Source: Xanthobacteraceae bacterium 501b
GTDB taxonomy: Bacteria; Pseudomonadota; Alphaproteobacteria; Rhizobiales; Xanthobacteraceae
Assembly: GCA_000378025.1 (NCBI GenBank)
Contig: KB899087.1
Location: 3,472,001-3,536,000 of the forward strand
DNA: 64,000 nt
Reading direction: 5' to 3'
The notes beneath the pieces were generated by a model. It ran no database searches. It was not told the origin of the DNA and was given only the letters and a program-made list of their open reading frames with translations. Shown here piece by piece: positions 27,509 to 38,455 of this stretch; positions within the stretch are counted from its first letter, which is position 1, and the number at the start of each line of letters is the position of its first letter. The position numbers were made by a program, and so were the translations under genes.

Positions 27509-28047
27509 AGCCTAACCCTTCAGACCGATCCGCTTGCGTCTTGCCTTCCGGGGACAGCCGGGATGGCGAGGCTGCACTTTATTTTCACTTGGGGAGGAGA
27601 GAGGGCGTCGAGCCTCCGGCGGCACCCAGACCGGGGTGCGGCCGCTGCCCCTGCAGGACCACGACGTTCCGATTCAACGGCTCGATGCGATAAGGCATTT
27701 CCCGACGCCCCATTCGCCAAGGGGGGAAGACATTAGTCGACGCAACGGCACATAACCCTCGCTCCCGGGACGCCGCAGCTGAGGTCTGGATCCACGCTAA
27801 ATTGGCGTGTGTCTGGCAACAACCAGCATTTCTTCCCGTGCACGCGGCAATTGCCGCTGCCCTTGCCCTAAATTCTGAAATCTCCGGCAATGTTGCCCCG
27901 ACGCCACAGCCAGCAAGCGGCTGCGGGAAGGAGGGCGGCGGATCGCGACGTGGCCACAGCTTCACATATCGCAGTCGTCAGACTGCCGGTGGCAACGTTG
28001 CAACCTCTGAAACATGCAAGGGACCGTGCGAAGGCGGGACGTCCGAA
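27509..28047. other. Intergenic region upstream of the autotransporter
   Basis: This gap of 539 bp separates the autotransporter from the transglutaminase cluster. Its open frames (up to about 126 codons on either strand) overlap each other and have no family character. It is less GC-biased than its surroundings and should contain the autotransporter promoter. I cannot assign -35/-10 boxes or an operator with confidence. Confidence 0.5.
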
Positions 28048-28974
28048 TCAGCCGGGGGAGCCCAAGTCGCCCGGCTCCTTGCGCGCGGAAGCCTCGTCCA
28101 GCATCGGAATGACGTCGACCTCAACCTTCAGCTTCTGCTTGCCGGAGCCGAAGATAACGCCGCCGATCGGGGCGACATCGGTGTAGTCGCGGCCCACCGC
28201 CAGCACGACATGATCAGTGGCCACGCGCAGGGCGTTGGTCGGGTCCAGCCCCTGCCAGCCGATCGCCTCGCCGCACCACACCGAGACCCAGGCATGGGTG
28301 GCGTCGGCACCCTGCAGCCGCTCCTTGCCCGGGGGCGGCTCAGTGCGCAGGAAGCCGGAGACATAGGCCGCCGGCAGGCCGAGCCCGCGCAGCCCGGCGA
28401 TCATGATATGGGCGAAATCCTGGCACACTCCGGCCCGCAGCTCGAACGCCGTCAGCGCCGGGGTGGAGACGTCGGTGGCGCGTGGATCATAGGTGAAATC
28501 GGCGTAGAGCCGGTTCATCAGGTCCACCGCCCCGGCCAGCATCGGCCGGCCGGGAGGGAAACTCTCCGCCGCCCAGGCGGTGATCGGCGTGCTCAGCGCC
28601 ACGGCGGGGCTGGGAAACAGGAAATGCGCCGGCGAGTGGCCGGACAGATCGGTGCTGCCATTGGCGGCCTCGCGCGTCTCCTCCCAGGAAGGGCCAGAAC
28701 CGGGCGGGACCTCGGGCGGCGCCTCCACCTCCACCCGCGCCCGCGTCTTCACGGTGAAGCTGCGATGCGGGGTCTCGATGCGGATATGCACCACCTTGTT
28801 GCCGAAGAAATCGCGGGTCTCGGTCCATTCCACCGGCTCGGGCTCGACCGCGAAATGGCTGGCGACGACGCGCTGGTTCGCCCGCTCCACCGGCACCATC
28901 CGCACCACATGGCGCGCCACCGGCACGGCCGAGGCATAGGAATAGGCCGTGCTCTGGTGAATGTCGTACTTCAT
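28048..28974 (-). CDS. Transglutaminase-like cysteine peptidase-fold protein
   Basis: The protein begins MKYDIHQSTAYSYASAVPVA, the usual N-terminal bacterial transglutaminase-like domain. The catalytic core has Cys in RAGVCQDFAHIM, His in ATHAWVSVW and Asp in GLDPTNAL, so the papain-like triad is complete. The ATG at 28974 overlaps the TGA of the upstream ATP-grasp gene (ATGA), fixing the start; an ORF extension to 29394 lies inside that gene. It is the third gene of a three-gene minus-strand cluster. Related clusters have been proposed to make or process peptide tags or cross-links; the substrate is unknown. Confidence 0.92.
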   Translation of the reverse strand: MKYDIHQSTAYSYASAVPVARHVVRMVPVERANQRVVASHFAVEPEPVEWTETRDFFGNKVVHIRIETPHRSFTVKTRARVEVEAPPEVPPGSGPSWEETREAANGSTDLSGHSPAHFLFPSPAVALSTPITAWAAESFPPGRPMLAGAVDLMNRLYADFTYDPRATDVSTPALTAFELRAGVCQDFAHIMIAGLRGLGLPAAYVSGFLRTEPPPGKERLQGADATHAWVSVWCGEAIGWQGLDPTNALRVATDHVVLAVGRDYTDVAPIGGVIFGSGKQKLKVEVDVIPMLDEASARKEPGDLGSPG

Positions 28975-31484
28975 GCCAGCAGGTCCCACGGCGTCTCCAC
29001 CGGCTGGCGATGGATGAAATAGCGCTCCGCCACCTCGTTGGAGAGCTCCATCAGCCGGCCCTCGATCTGGCCGAGGCGGGCATCGTCGAACTCCACCGCG
29101 TCGAACGCCTTCATCGTCGCCGAAAGCCGGGCGACGAGGCGCTCCTCCGGCGGGGGCAGCGCGTCGCCGGCATGGCCGGGCAGCACGTCGAGATGGTCGC
29201 TGATGGCGGCGATCTGGAAGGCGAGCGAACGTGGATTGACCGGGTCGAGCAGCACAAGGTCGAGCACCGGCGCGCGGCTTTCCACCATCACATAGCGCGA
29301 GCGATAGGTGATCTGGCTGTCGCATAGCTCCAGCAGCACATCGAGCGTGCTGGCGCTCGGCGTCTCGCCCACCAGCGCGCGGGCGAAGCGGCACACCGCG
29401 ATGGCGCGCTCGATGCGGCGGCCGAGATCGAGAAAGCGCCAGCCGGCGAGCCGGTTCATGTTCTCCGAGGCGAGGCCGGAAAAGGCGGCGAGCGCCCGCA
29501 GGGCGCGGTCGGCACGCTCATAGGCGTCCGGCTCGGCGCTGGCCGCCGGCGCAGGCTCGGCCATCATCAGCCCGAGATCGGCCAGCGTGCGCCAGGCATC
29601 GGGTGAGAGCCGGTCGCGGATCACCGAGGCGGTGTGGCGGGCATTGTCGATCAGGTTGGGAATGGCACCGGGCCGGTCACGCCGGGTCAGCGCCGCCAGC
29701 ACATGGCGGATCGGGCGGGCGCGGGTCAGTTCGTCCGGCACCGCGCCCCAGGACTGCAGCAGGTCGAGCAGCGCCGGCACCGAGCCGCCGCCGCCATCGG
29801 CGGTGGAGGACAGCCGCCCGGCCAGCGTGCGCAGCAGGCGCAGGGTGCATTCGGCCCGCTCGACATAGCGCCCGAGCCAGAAGAAATTATCCGCCGCGCG
29901 GCTGGGCAGCGGGCCGGTCTGCCGCTTCACCTCCACCGCGTCGGGGGCTGGCAGCAGCGTGGTCTGCTCCACCGGCGCGGCGTCCAGCACCCACACATCG
30001 GCCGAGCGGCCGCCGCCCTGCATCGACACGGCGCGGGCGTCGAGACTGTCGGAGACCCGGCAGAAGCCGCCGGGCATGACGGTCCAGCCCGATTCGGTGG
30101 CGGCGACGAAGATGCGCAGGATGAAGGGGCGCGGCTCCAGCCGCCCATTGCTCCACACCGGCATGGTGGACAGGCGCACCGCCTCCTGGCCGACAATATC
30201 GACACCGCGGGTGCGGATCGCGTGCTGCACCGCCGCGCGGCGAATGGGGTCGAGATCAGCGCCGATCACCGGCCCGTCCTCCAGCGCGCCCGGCACCGCC
30301 CGGCGGAAGGCGGGGGAGAGCACCAGGTCGTCGAGATTGTCGAGCACCCGCGCGCGCTCGGCCTTCTGGCCGCACCACCACGTGGCGACATTGGGCAGGA
30401 TCGGCGCCTCGCCCATCACCTGCCGCCCCAGGCGCGGCAGGAAGCCCATCATGGCGGGGGCTTCCACCACGCCGGCGCCGAGCGCGTTCACCACCGCCAC
30501 CCCGCCGGCGCGGATCGCCTGCATCAGCCCGGGCACGCCGAGCCGCGAGGAGGGGTTAAGCTCCAGCGGGTCGGCATAATCGGCATCGAGACGGCGCAGC
30601 AGCACGTCGACCCGCTTGAGCCCTGCGACGGTGCGGACATAGACGATGTTGTCGCGCACCGTGAGGTCGTCGCCCTCCAGCAGCACGAAGCCGAGATAGC
30701 GGGCGAGATAGGCGTGCTCGAAATAGGTCTCGTTGAGCGGGCCGGGGGTGAGCAGCCCCACCCGCCCCTCGCCGGAACGGTCGAGCTTGGTCAGCCCCGC
30801 CCGCAGCCCCTGGAAATAGCCGGCAAGGCGCATCACGTTGAGCGAGCGGGCAAGGTCCGGCAGCGCCCTGGCAATGGCGATGCGGTTTTCCAGCGCGTAG
30901 CCGGCACCCGAGGGCGACTGGGTGCGGTCGGAGAGCACCCACCAATTGCCGTCCGGCCCACGGCCGATATCGGCGGCATAGATCTTGAGGAAGCTGCCGC
31001 CATGCGGGTCGACCCCAACCATGGGGCGCAGGAAATCCGGGTTCCCGGCCACCACCGCCGCCGGCAGCGCGCCTGAGCGCACCAGCTTGCCCTCGCCATA
31101 GAGGTCGGAAAGCAACCCTTCCATCATCTGCGCGCGCTGGATCAGCCCGCGCTCCAGCGCCCGCCATTCGGCGGCGTCGATGACGAGCGGCAGATGCGAG
31201 ATCGGCCAGGGCCGTTCGCCGCCATTGGGGTCGTCATAGACGCGATAGAACACGCCGGAGCGGTAGAGGTGGCGGTCGGCGGCGCGGAATCGCCGGTTGA
31301 CCTCATCAACCCCCATCTCGGCCAAAGCCGCCAGAAGCGAGGTCCAGTGCGCGCGCGGACGCCCTTCGCCATCCACGAGTTCATCGTGAACGCCGGGAAG
31401 CGGCTTGTACTGCGCCAGCAGTGCCTCGACGGCCGCTTCTTCAAAGCGGCGCGTGCGCGCCTGCGGTTCGGTGCGAACGGGCAT
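28971..31484 (-). CDS. Circularly permuted ATP-grasp fused to alpha-E domain
   Basis: Residues 1 to about 510 match the circularly permuted type 2 ATP-grasp family (DUF404/DUF407 type), with LVRSGALPAAVVAGNPDFLR, VLSDRTQSPSGAGYALENR and LNETYFEHAYLARYLGFVL. From about residue 540 an alpha-E (DUF403) helical domain begins at LPSRAADNFFWLGRYVERAE and runs to the end. In many genomes these are two separate genes; here they are one 837-residue protein. ATP-grasp enzymes of this group are predicted to form amide bonds (amino-ligase activity). It is the middle gene of the cluster, with ATGA coupling to the downstream transglutaminase gene. Confidence 0.92.
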   Translation of the reverse strand: MPVRTEPQARTRRFEEAAVEALLAQYKPLPGVHDELVDGEGRPRAHWTSLLAALAEMGVDEVNRRFRAADRHLYRSGVFYRVYDDPNGGERPWPISHLPLVIDAAEWRALERGLIQRAQMMEGLLSDLYGEGKLVRSGALPAAVVAGNPDFLRPMVGVDPHGGSFLKIYAADIGRGPDGNWWVLSDRTQSPSGAGYALENRIAIARALPDLARSLNVMRLAGYFQGLRAGLTKLDRSGEGRVGLLTPGPLNETYFEHAYLARYLGFVLLEGDDLTVRDNIVYVRTVAGLKRVDVLLRRLDADYADPLELNPSSRLGVPGLMQAIRAGGVAVVNALGAGVVEAPAMMGFLPRLGRQVMGEAPILPNVATWWCGQKAERARVLDNLDDLVLSPAFRRAVPGALEDGPVIGADLDPIRRAAVQHAIRTRGVDIVGQEAVRLSTMPVWSNGRLEPRPFILRIFVAATESGWTVMPGGFCRVSDSLDARAVSMQGGGRSADVWVLDAAPVEQTTLLPAPDAVEVKRQTGPLPSRAADNFFWLGRYVERAECTLRLLRTLAGRLSSTADGGGGSVPALLDLLQSWGAVPDELTRARPIRHVLAALTRRDRPGAIPNLIDNARHTASVIRDRLSPDAWRTLADLGLMMAEPAPAASAEPDAYERADRALRALAAFSGLASENMNRLAGWRFLDLGRRIERAIAVCRFARALVGETPSASTLDVLLELCDSQITYRSRYVMVESRAPVLDLVLLDPVNPRSLAFQIAAISDHLDVLPGHAGDALPPPEERLVARLSATMKAFDAVEFDDARLGQIEGRLMELSNEVAERYFIHRQPVETPWDLLA

Positions 31485-31636
31485 GGCTCCCTCTCAGCGC
31501 CGCAAAGGATGGGCATACCATCCCCTTGCCCCCACCGCACGCCCCCTGCGCGCCAATCTGGCGCGCCCCGTCCCGCAAGGCCGGACCTGTGGCGGGAATG
31601 AACCATGCCGGAGGGACACCCCCTCGCCGGGCGAGG

Positions 31637-34600
31637 TCAAATCCGTGCCGGCCGGCGCAGGTCCAGCGTCGCGGGGAATTCGGTGGAGGACTCCTCCGGC
31701 GGGATGAATAGATAGCCCGGCGTGTGGCCATGATCCTGGAAGCGCGCCAGCCGCCGGGCCTGCGCCTCGTAGGAATTCACCGGGAAGGTCTCATAGTTGC
31801 GCCCGCCGGGATGGGCGACATGGTAGACGCAGCCGCCCAGCGAGCGATTGGACCACAGATCGACGATGTCGAAGGTCAGCGGCGCCTGCACTGGGATGGT
31901 CGGGTGCAGGCCGGAGGCCGGCTGCCACGCCTTGAAGCGCACGCCGGCGACATATTCGCCGAAGCGCCCGGTCGGCATCAGCGGCAGGCGGCGGCCATTG
32001 CAGGCGACGACGTGTCGGATCGGGTTGAGGCTCTCCACCCGCACCTGCAGCCGCTCCACCGAGGAATCGACGAAGCGCACCGTGCCGCCGGCCGCCCCCT
32101 CCTCGCCCAGCACATTCCACGGCTCCAGCGCCTGGCGCAGTTCCAGCGTCACCCCGCCGCGCTCGACCTGGCCGAAATAGGGGAAGCGGAATTCGCGCTG
32201 CGCCTCGAACCACATCGGGTCGACCCGGTAGCCGGCGCGGCCGAGATCGTGCAGCACGTCCATGAAGTCGGCCCAGACGAAATGCGGCAGCATGAAGCGA
32301 TCGGCCAGCGCCGTGCCCCAGCGGGCGAGCGGGCCTTCCTGCGGCTCGCGCCAGAACCAGGCGATGAGCGCGCGCAGCAGCAATTGCTGGGCGAGCGACA
32401 TGCGCCAGTCCGGCGGCATCTCGAAGGAGCGAAATTCGACCAGGCCGAGGCGGCCGGTCGGGCCGTCCGGCGAGAACAGCTTGTCGATGCAGATCTCGGA
32501 ACGATGGGTATTGCCGGTAACGTCGGTCAGCAGGTTGCGGAACAGCCGGTCGACCAGCCAGGGCGGCGGCGCCATACCCTTGCCGGGCGTGGGCACGCTC
32601 GCCATGGCGATTTCCAGCTCGTACAGGCTGTCATGGCGTGCCTCGTCGACACGCGGCGCCTGGCTGGTCGGGCCGATGAACAGGCCCGAGAACAGGTAGG
32701 ACAACGCCGGGTGGCGCTGCCAGTAGGTGATGAGGCTCTTCAGAAGATCCGGGCGGCGCAGGAACGGGCTGTCGGCCGGCATGGCGCCGCCCACCACCAC
32801 ATGATTGCCGCCGCCGGTACCGGTGTGGCGCCCGTCCACCATGAACTTCTCGGTGCCGAGCCGCGACAGCCGCGCTTCCTCATAGAGGTCGCGGGTGATC
32901 TCGACGCAGGTCTTCCAATTGGCGGCGGGATGGACATTGACCTCGATGACGCCGGGATCCGGCGCCACCCGGATAACATTGAGGCGCGGATCGACCGGCG
33001 GGGTGTAACCTTCGATATGCACCGGCAGCTTGAGCTCGGCCGCCGTCACCTCGATGGCGGCAAGCAATTCCAGATAATCCTCCAGCCGCTCGGTCGGCGG
33101 CATGAACACGCAGAGCCGCCCGTCGCGCGGCTCGACGGTGAGCGCGGTGCGGACCGATCCAGTGCCGGTGAGCACCTGGTCGACCTGCTCCTGCGAGGGC
33201 TCCTCGCTCGCCGAGCGACGGTAGCGCTGGTGCAGCACCTCGGCATCCGGCAGCTCGCCGGTGATGGTCATCGGGTCGGCGGGGTTCACATAGGGGTAGG
33301 CGGCAGGCGGCACCCAGGGCAGGCTCGCCAGCGGCAGGCGGAAGCCGGCCGGCGAATCGCCTGGCACGAGGAACATGCGCCCGCGCCGGAAGCGCCACTT
33401 CTCGCTGACCCAGCCGCGCGAGGCGCGGGCCTGCCAACGCTGGATCGGCAGAACATAGCCGCTCGGCGTGCCCAGACCCCGCGCGAAGACGCGGGCGAAG
33501 CGCGCGCGCGTCTCGGCATCCTCCAGCTTGGTGTCGAACGGATCGACATTGTCCGGCAGGTCGCCTTCCTTGAGAATCCAGTGCGCGGGGTCCTCATAGG
33601 CTGGCTCGGCATAGCCGGCACCAACGCCGAGGCTGTCGGCCAGCGTCTCGATGAAGCTCTGCGCCTCGGTGATCGTGGCGCCCGCCTGCGTCTCGGTGGC
33701 GACGAGCGAGGGGTCGCGCCAGATCGGCTTGCCGTCCTTGCGCCAGTAGAGCGAGAAGGTCCAGCGCGGCAGGCTCTCGCCGGGATACCATTTGCCCTGG
33801 CCGTAATGCAGCATGCCGCCGGGGGCGAAGCGGGTGCGCAGCCGGCGGATCAGTTCGTCCGCTCTGGCGCGCTTGGTCGGGCCCACCGCCGAGGTGTTCC
33901 ACTCGGCGCCCTGATAGTCGTCGATGGAAATGAAGGTCGGCTCGCCGCCCATGGTCAGGCGCACATCCTGCGCCGCGAGATCGGCATCGACCCGGTCGCC
34001 GAGCGCGTCGAGCGCCTCCCAGGCTTCGTCTGAGAAGGGCAGCGTGACACGCGGCTTCTCGGCGACGCGGGTCACCCGCATGTTGAATTCGAACTCGGTC
34101 TTCGTCCCCTCCTCCGCCGTGAAGCCGCCGGTGATCGGCGCCGCCGAAGACGGGTTGGGCGTGGCGCAGAGCGGCAGATGGCTCTCGCCGCACAGCAGGC
34201 CCGAGGTGGGGTCGAGGCCGATCCAGCCGGCACCGGGCAGATAGACCTCGCACCAGGCGTGCAGATCGGTGAAGTCGACCTCGGTGCCGGTCGGGCCTTC
34301 CAGCGCCTTCACATCGGGCTTGAGCTGGATGAGATAGCCCGAGACGAAGCGGGCGGCGAGGCCGAGCCGGCGCAGCACCTGCACCAGCAGCCAGCCGGAA
34401 TCGCGGCAGGAGCCGGAGGCGCGCGACAGCGTCTCGTCCGGTGTCTGCACGCCCGGCTCCAGCCGGATAAGGTAGCCGACATGCTGCTGGACCTTCTGGT
34501 TGAGCTCGACCAGATAGTCCACCGTCATCGACCCGGCGGGGGGGCGGATGCTGTCGACGAAACCGTCGAGAAGCGGTCCGCCCTCTTCCAGCTCCAGATA

Positions 34601-34948
34601 GGGGATCAGTTCCTTGGCCAGCCCCGGCGGATAGGCGAAGGGCAGCCGCTCGGCATATTCCTCGATGAAGAAGTCGAACGGGTTGTACACCGTCATGTCG
34701 GCGATGAGGTCGACCTCGACCCGGAACTCGGTCGCCTTTTCCGGGAAGACGAAGCGGGCCATCCAATTGCCGAATGGGTCCTGCTGCCAGTTCACGAAGT
34801 GGTTCGAGGGCGTGACCTTGAGCGCGTAGCTCTGCACCGGCGTTCGGCAATGGGGCGCCGGGCGCAGCCGGATGATCTGGGGCCCGAGAAGGACCGGGCG
34901 GTCATAGGTGTAGGCCGTGACGTGATGCAGGCTCGCGAAAATTGTCAT
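31637..34948 (-). CDS. Transglutaminase-like protein with C-terminal DUF2126 domain
   Basis: The ATG at 34948 ([18 protein letters not shown]) matches the conserved start of this family; an ORF extension to 35062 lacks similarity. The N-terminal third is a transglutaminase-like domain with Cys in [13 protein letters not shown], His in [11 protein letters not shown] and Asp in GLDPTSGL. The long C-terminal part opens with [19 protein letters not shown] and is DUF2126, a region found only next to such transglutaminases. The 1103-residue length is normal. It is the first gene of the cluster, 152 bases before the ATP-grasp gene. The substrate is not known. Confidence 0.92.
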   Translation of the reverse strand: MTIFASLHHVTAYTYDRPVLLGPQIIRLRPAPHCRTPVQSYALKVTPSNHFVNWQQDPFGNWMARFVFPEKATEFRVEVDLIADMTVYNPFDFFIEEYAERLPFAYPPGLAKELIPYLELEEGGPLLDGFVDSIRPPAGSMTVDYLVELNQKVQQHVGYLIRLEPGVQTPDETLSRASGSCRDSGWLLVQVLRRLGLAARFVSGYLIQLKPDVKALEGPTGTEVDFTDLHAWCEVYLPGAGWIGLDPTSGLLCGESHLPLCATPNPSSAAPITGGFTAEEGTKTEFEFNMRVTRVAEKPRVTLPFSDEAWEALDALGDRVDADLAAQDVRLTMGGEPTFISIDDYQGAEWNTSAVGPTKRARADELIRRLRTRFAPGGMLHYGQGKWYPGESLPRWTFSLYWRKDGKPIWRDPSLVATETQAGATITEAQSFIETLADSLGVGAGYAEPAYEDPAHWILKEGDLPDNVDPFDTKLEDAETRARFARVFARGLGTPSGYVLPIQRWQARASRGWVSEKWRFRRGRMFLVPGDSPAGFRLPLASLPWVPPAAYPYVNPADPMTITGELPDAEVLHQRYRRSASEEPSQEQVDQVLTGTGSVRTALTVEPRDGRLCVFMPPTERLEDYLELLAAIEVTAAELKLPVHIEGYTPPVDPRLNVIRVAPDPGVIEVNVHPAANWKTCVEITRDLYEEARLSRLGTEKFMVDGRHTGTGGGNHVVVGGAMPADSPFLRRPDLLKSLITYWQRHPALSYLFSGLFIGPTSQAPRVDEARHDSLYELEIAMASVPTPGKGMAPPPWLVDRLFRNLLTDVTGNTHRSEICIDKLFSPDGPTGRLGLVEFRSFEMPPDWRMSLAQQLLLRALIAWFWREPQEGPLARWGTALADRFMLPHFVWADFMDVLHDLGRAGYRVDPMWFEAQREFRFPYFGQVERGGVTLELRQALEPWNVLGEEGAAGGTVRFVDSSVERLQVRVESLNPIRHVVACNGRRLPLMPTGRFGEYVAGVRFKAWQPASGLHPTIPVQAPLTFDIVDLWSNRSLGGCVYHVAHPGGRNYETFPVNSYEAQARRLARFQDHGHTPGYLFIPPEESSTEFPATLDLRRPARI

Positions 34949-35191
34949 AGGCACCAACCGACAGACGAAGACGATGCCGCACGCGCCCGGAAGCGGCCAG
35001 CGGGGCGGAACCCGGTGATGAACGCAGGAATCGTGCCGCAGGGCAATGGGGCGCCCGTCCAAGGCTGCGACGGGCGGACGCCTTGGGGCCGCCTAGCCCC
35101 GCGCCAGTGGCCTGCCGCGAATTGAGGCGCACGGGCTGTCAAATCGCGACGCGAGGCACAGCGCGTGCGCGGGCCGAACGCCCGCACCGGC

Positions 35192-38100
35192 TCACGCCGA
35201 ATGCGCGCTGCCCTCGCCCGAGGCTGGCGGCACCGTGCCGGCCGGCACCTTGCCACGCACCCGCCACTCCTCGAAGCGCTGCAGCACCGCGTAGAAGGAC
35301 GGCACGAACAGAACGGCGAGGCAGGTGGAGGCGAGCATGCCGGAGAACACGGCGATGCCGATCGACTTGCGCGAGGCGGCGCCCGCGCCGGTGGCCAGCA
35401 CCAGTGGCAGCACACCGAGGATGAAGGCGAAGGAGGTCATCAGAATCGGCCGGAATCGCAGCCGCGCGGCCTCGGTCGCCGCCTCCATGATCTCCATGCC
35501 CTCCGCCCGTTTCTCGCGCGCGAACTCCACGATCAGGATCGCGTTTTTGGCCGAGAGGGCGATCAGCAGGATCAGGCCGATCTGGGTATAGAGATTGTTG
35601 GAGATGCCGAGCCCGGTGAGCGCGCCCACCGTGCCCAGAAGGGCGAGCGGCACGGCGAGCAGCACCGCAAAGGGCAGCACCCAGCTTTCATACTGGCCGG
35701 CGAGAACGAAGTAGACCAGCAGGATGGCGAGGCCGAAGACGAAGTAGACCTCGTCGCCCACTACTTCTTCCTGGTAGGACATCGCCGTCCAGGAGGTTCC
35801 CGTGCCGGGCGGCAGGGTCTGCTGGGCGACCTGGTCCATGATGTCCAGCGCCTGCCCGGAGGAGAAGCCGGCCGCCGCCCCGCCCTGGATGGTGGTGGCG
35901 GGATAGAGATTGTACAGGGTGATGAGCGGGGGCCCGACGGAGGGCTCCACCTCGGCCAGCGTGCCGAGCGGCACCATCACGCCTTCCGGCGTGCGGATCT
36001 TCAGCGCGAGGATCTCCTCCGCCGTGCGGCGGTGATCGGCATCGGCCTGGATATAGGCCTGGAAGGTCTGGCCGAACTCGTTGAACTGGGTCACGTAGCT
36101 GGAGCCGACATAGCCCTGCACGGCCGAGAATACCTGGCCGACCGTGACGCCCAGCGTCTCCGCCTTGATCCGGTTGATCTTGAGGTAGAGCTGGGGAACG
36201 TTCGCGCGGAACGAGGTGGACAGGCGCTGCAGCGCCGATTGCGTCGAGGCATTGGCCATGACCTGCTGCGTCACCGCCTGCAGCTTGGGGAAATCGAAGC
36301 TGCCGTCCTTCTGCTGCACCATCATGGTGAAGCCGGAGGCGTTGCCGATGCCCTGGATCGCCGGCGGCACCAGCACGAAGGTGATGGCGTCCTGGACCTG
36401 CAGCAGTTCCTTGTTGAGGTTATCGTAGATCCAGCGAAGGTCCTGTCCGGCCGCGTCGCGCTGGTCCCATGGCTCCAGCATCACATAGGCAACGCCGCCA
36501 TTGGACAGCGAGGCGTTGTTGTCGAGCACCGACACGCCGGAAATGGCGATGACATCCTTCACGCCGGGCAGCTTGCCGGCGATCTCGGAGATATGGCTCA
36601 TCACCGCCTGGGTGCGGTCGAGCGAGGCCGCGTCGGGAAGCTGCGCGCCGATCAGCACATAGCCCTGGTCCTCGATCGGCAGGAAGCCCGTGGGCACCCG
36701 TGTGAGGCCCCAAATGGCGAGGCCGATCAGCAGGAGGCCGACCGCCACCACCACATAGCTTGCCTTCACCATGTGATGGATCAGCCCGGCATACCAGTGC
36801 TCGGCCTTGTTATAGACCTTGTTGAAACCGCGGTAGAAGAAGTTGCGCTGGTCCTCCGGCACCGGCCTGCGCAGCCACAGCGCGCACTGGGTCGGCTTCA
36901 GCGTCATGGCGTTGATCGCCGAGATCAGCGCGGTAGCGGCGATGACGAGGGCGAACTGCTGGTACATCTGCCCGGTGAGGCCGGGCATGAACGCTGCCGG
37001 CAGGAACACCGACATCAGCACCAGGGTAATGCCGATGATCGGGCCGAACAATTCGTCCATCGCCTTCTCGGCCGCCTCGCGGTTGGGCAGCCCGCGCTCG
37101 ATGTGGCGTGCCACGCCCTCGACGATGACGATCGCGTCGTCGACCACGATGCCGATGGCGAGCACGATGGCGAACAGGGTCGAGAGGTTGACGGTGAAGC
37201 CCATCGCCGCCATCGCGGCGAAGGTGCCGATGATCGTCACCGGCACGGTCGTCGCCGGCACCAGCATGGCGCGCCAGTCCTGCAGGAAGACCAGGATGAC
37301 GATCAGCACCAGGATGCCGGCCTCGAACAGCGTCTTGTACACCTCGTTGACCGAGGCGTTGACGAAGACCGTGGTGTCGAAGGGGATGGCGTAGCTCAGC
37401 CCGGGCGGGAAGCTCTTGGCGAGCTCCTCCATCTTTGCCCGCACCTCGGTCGCCACCTGCAGCGAATTGGCTTCGGGAAGCTGGTAGATGGCGAGCGCCG
37501 CCGCCGGCTTGTCATTATAGGTGAAATACTGGCTGTAGGTCTGGGCGCCGATCTCCACCCGCGCCACGTCGCGCAGCCGGGTGATGCGCCCGCCATCGGC
37601 GTTCGACACCTTGACGATGATGTTCTCGTAATCGGCGGCGTCGTTGAGCCGGCCGTCCATCAGCAGCGTGTACTGGAAGTTCTGCCCCTTCGGCACCGGC
37701 GGCATGCCGACGACGCCGGAGGCGACTTCCTGGCTCTGCTGCTGGATGGCGTTGGTCACGTCCTCCGGCGTCAGCTGGCGCGCCTGCAGCTCCACCGGAT
37801 TGAGCCAGACGCGCATGGCATAATTGCCCGCACCGAAGACCGCCACATTGCCGATGCCCGGCAGGCGGGCGAGCTCGTTTTCCAGGTTGATGACGCCGTA
37901 ATTGGCCAGAAACAGGCTGTCATAGCTTTTGTCCGGCGAATACAGGTTCACGAATTGCAGGATGGCGGTCGACTTGATCTGCGTCGTCACGCCCTGCACC
38001 TGCACCGCCTGCGGCAGCGAGGCGAGCGCGATCGCGACCCGGTTCTGCACCAGCACCTGCGCCATGTTGGGATCGGTGCCGATGGCGAAGGTCACGGTGA

Positions 38101-38371
38101 GCGTGTAGCTGCCGGCGCTGGTGCTGGTCGATTGCATGTAGAGCATGCCTTCGACGCCGTTCACCTGCTGCTCGATCGGCAGCGCCACCGTGTCGACCAG
38201 CGTCCGCGCGCTGGCGCCGGGATAGAGCGTGGTGACCTGGATGGTCGGCGGCACCACATTGGGGTACTGCGCCACGGGAAGGGTGTAGAGCGCCACGCCG
38301 CCGATCAACACGAAGACCAGCGCGAGGACGTTGGCGAGAACCGGCCGTTCGATGAAGAAGCGCGAGATCAT
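35192..38371 (-). CDS. RND multidrug efflux permease (HAE1 family, AcrB-like)
   Basis: This 1059-residue inner-membrane proton-drug antiporter begins MISRFFIERPVLANVLALVF. It has the proton-relay Asp pair in AIGIVVDDAIVIVEGVARHI, the expected two large periplasmic loops, and the C-terminal GISNNLYTQIGLILLIALSA signature. It should form a tripartite pump with the adaptor encoded 84 bases upstream and an outer-membrane TolC-type channel. No channel gene or TetR-type repressor is adjacent, so the channel must be encoded elsewhere. Drug specificity cannot be read from sequence. Confidence 0.96.
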   Translation of the reverse strand: MISRFFIERPVLANVLALVFVLIGGVALYTLPVAQYPNVVPPTIQVTTLYPGASARTLVDTVALPIEQQVNGVEGMLYMQSTSTSAGSYTLTVTFAIGTDPNMAQVLVQNRVAIALASLPQAVQVQGVTTQIKSTAILQFVNLYSPDKSYDSLFLANYGVINLENELARLPGIGNVAVFGAGNYAMRVWLNPVELQARQLTPEDVTNAIQQQSQEVASGVVGMPPVPKGQNFQYTLLMDGRLNDAADYENIIVKVSNADGGRITRLRDVARVEIGAQTYSQYFTYNDKPAAALAIYQLPEANSLQVATEVRAKMEELAKSFPPGLSYAIPFDTTVFVNASVNEVYKTLFEAGILVLIVILVFLQDWRAMLVPATTVPVTIIGTFAAMAAMGFTVNLSTLFAIVLAIGIVVDDAIVIVEGVARHIERGLPNREAAEKAMDELFGPIIGITLVLMSVFLPAAFMPGLTGQMYQQFALVIAATALISAINAMTLKPTQCALWLRRPVPEDQRNFFYRGFNKVYNKAEHWYAGLIHHMVKASYVVVAVGLLLIGLAIWGLTRVPTGFLPIEDQGYVLIGAQLPDAASLDRTQAVMSHISEIAGKLPGVKDVIAISGVSVLDNNASLSNGGVAYVMLEPWDQRDAAGQDLRWIYDNLNKELLQVQDAITFVLVPPAIQGIGNASGFTMMVQQKDGSFDFPKLQAVTQQVMANASTQSALQRLSTSFRANVPQLYLKINRIKAETLGVTVGQVFSAVQGYVGSSYVTQFNEFGQTFQAYIQADADHRRTAEEILALKIRTPEGVMVPLGTLAEVEPSVGPPLITLYNLYPATTIQGGAAAGFSSGQALDIMDQVAQQTLPPGTGTSWTAMSYQEEVVGDEVYFVFGLAILLVYFVLAGQYESWVLPFAVLLAVPLALLGTVGALTGLGISNNLYTQIGLILLIALSAKNAILIVEFAREKRAEGMEIMEAATEAARLRFRPILMTSFAFILGVLPLVLATGAGAASRKSIGIAVFSGMLASTCLAVLFVPSFYAVLQRFEEWRVRGKVPAGTVPPASGEGSAHSA

Positions 38372-38455
38372 GTGACGGGCCTTGGGTTCAAGCGGTCCTG
38401 CGCGGATAAGGCGATGGCGGGCGCCGACGGCGGCGTCCGGAAAGGCGGGCCGGTG

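Noticed and set aside
27585..27965. Minus-strand ORF of 126 codons upstream of the autotransporter
   Set aside because: Overlapped by plus-strand frames, with Arg/Pro-rich composition and no recognisable domain or start signal.
31724..34033. Plus-strand ORF of 769 codons
   Set aside because: Antisense shadow of the transglutaminase-DUF2126 gene.
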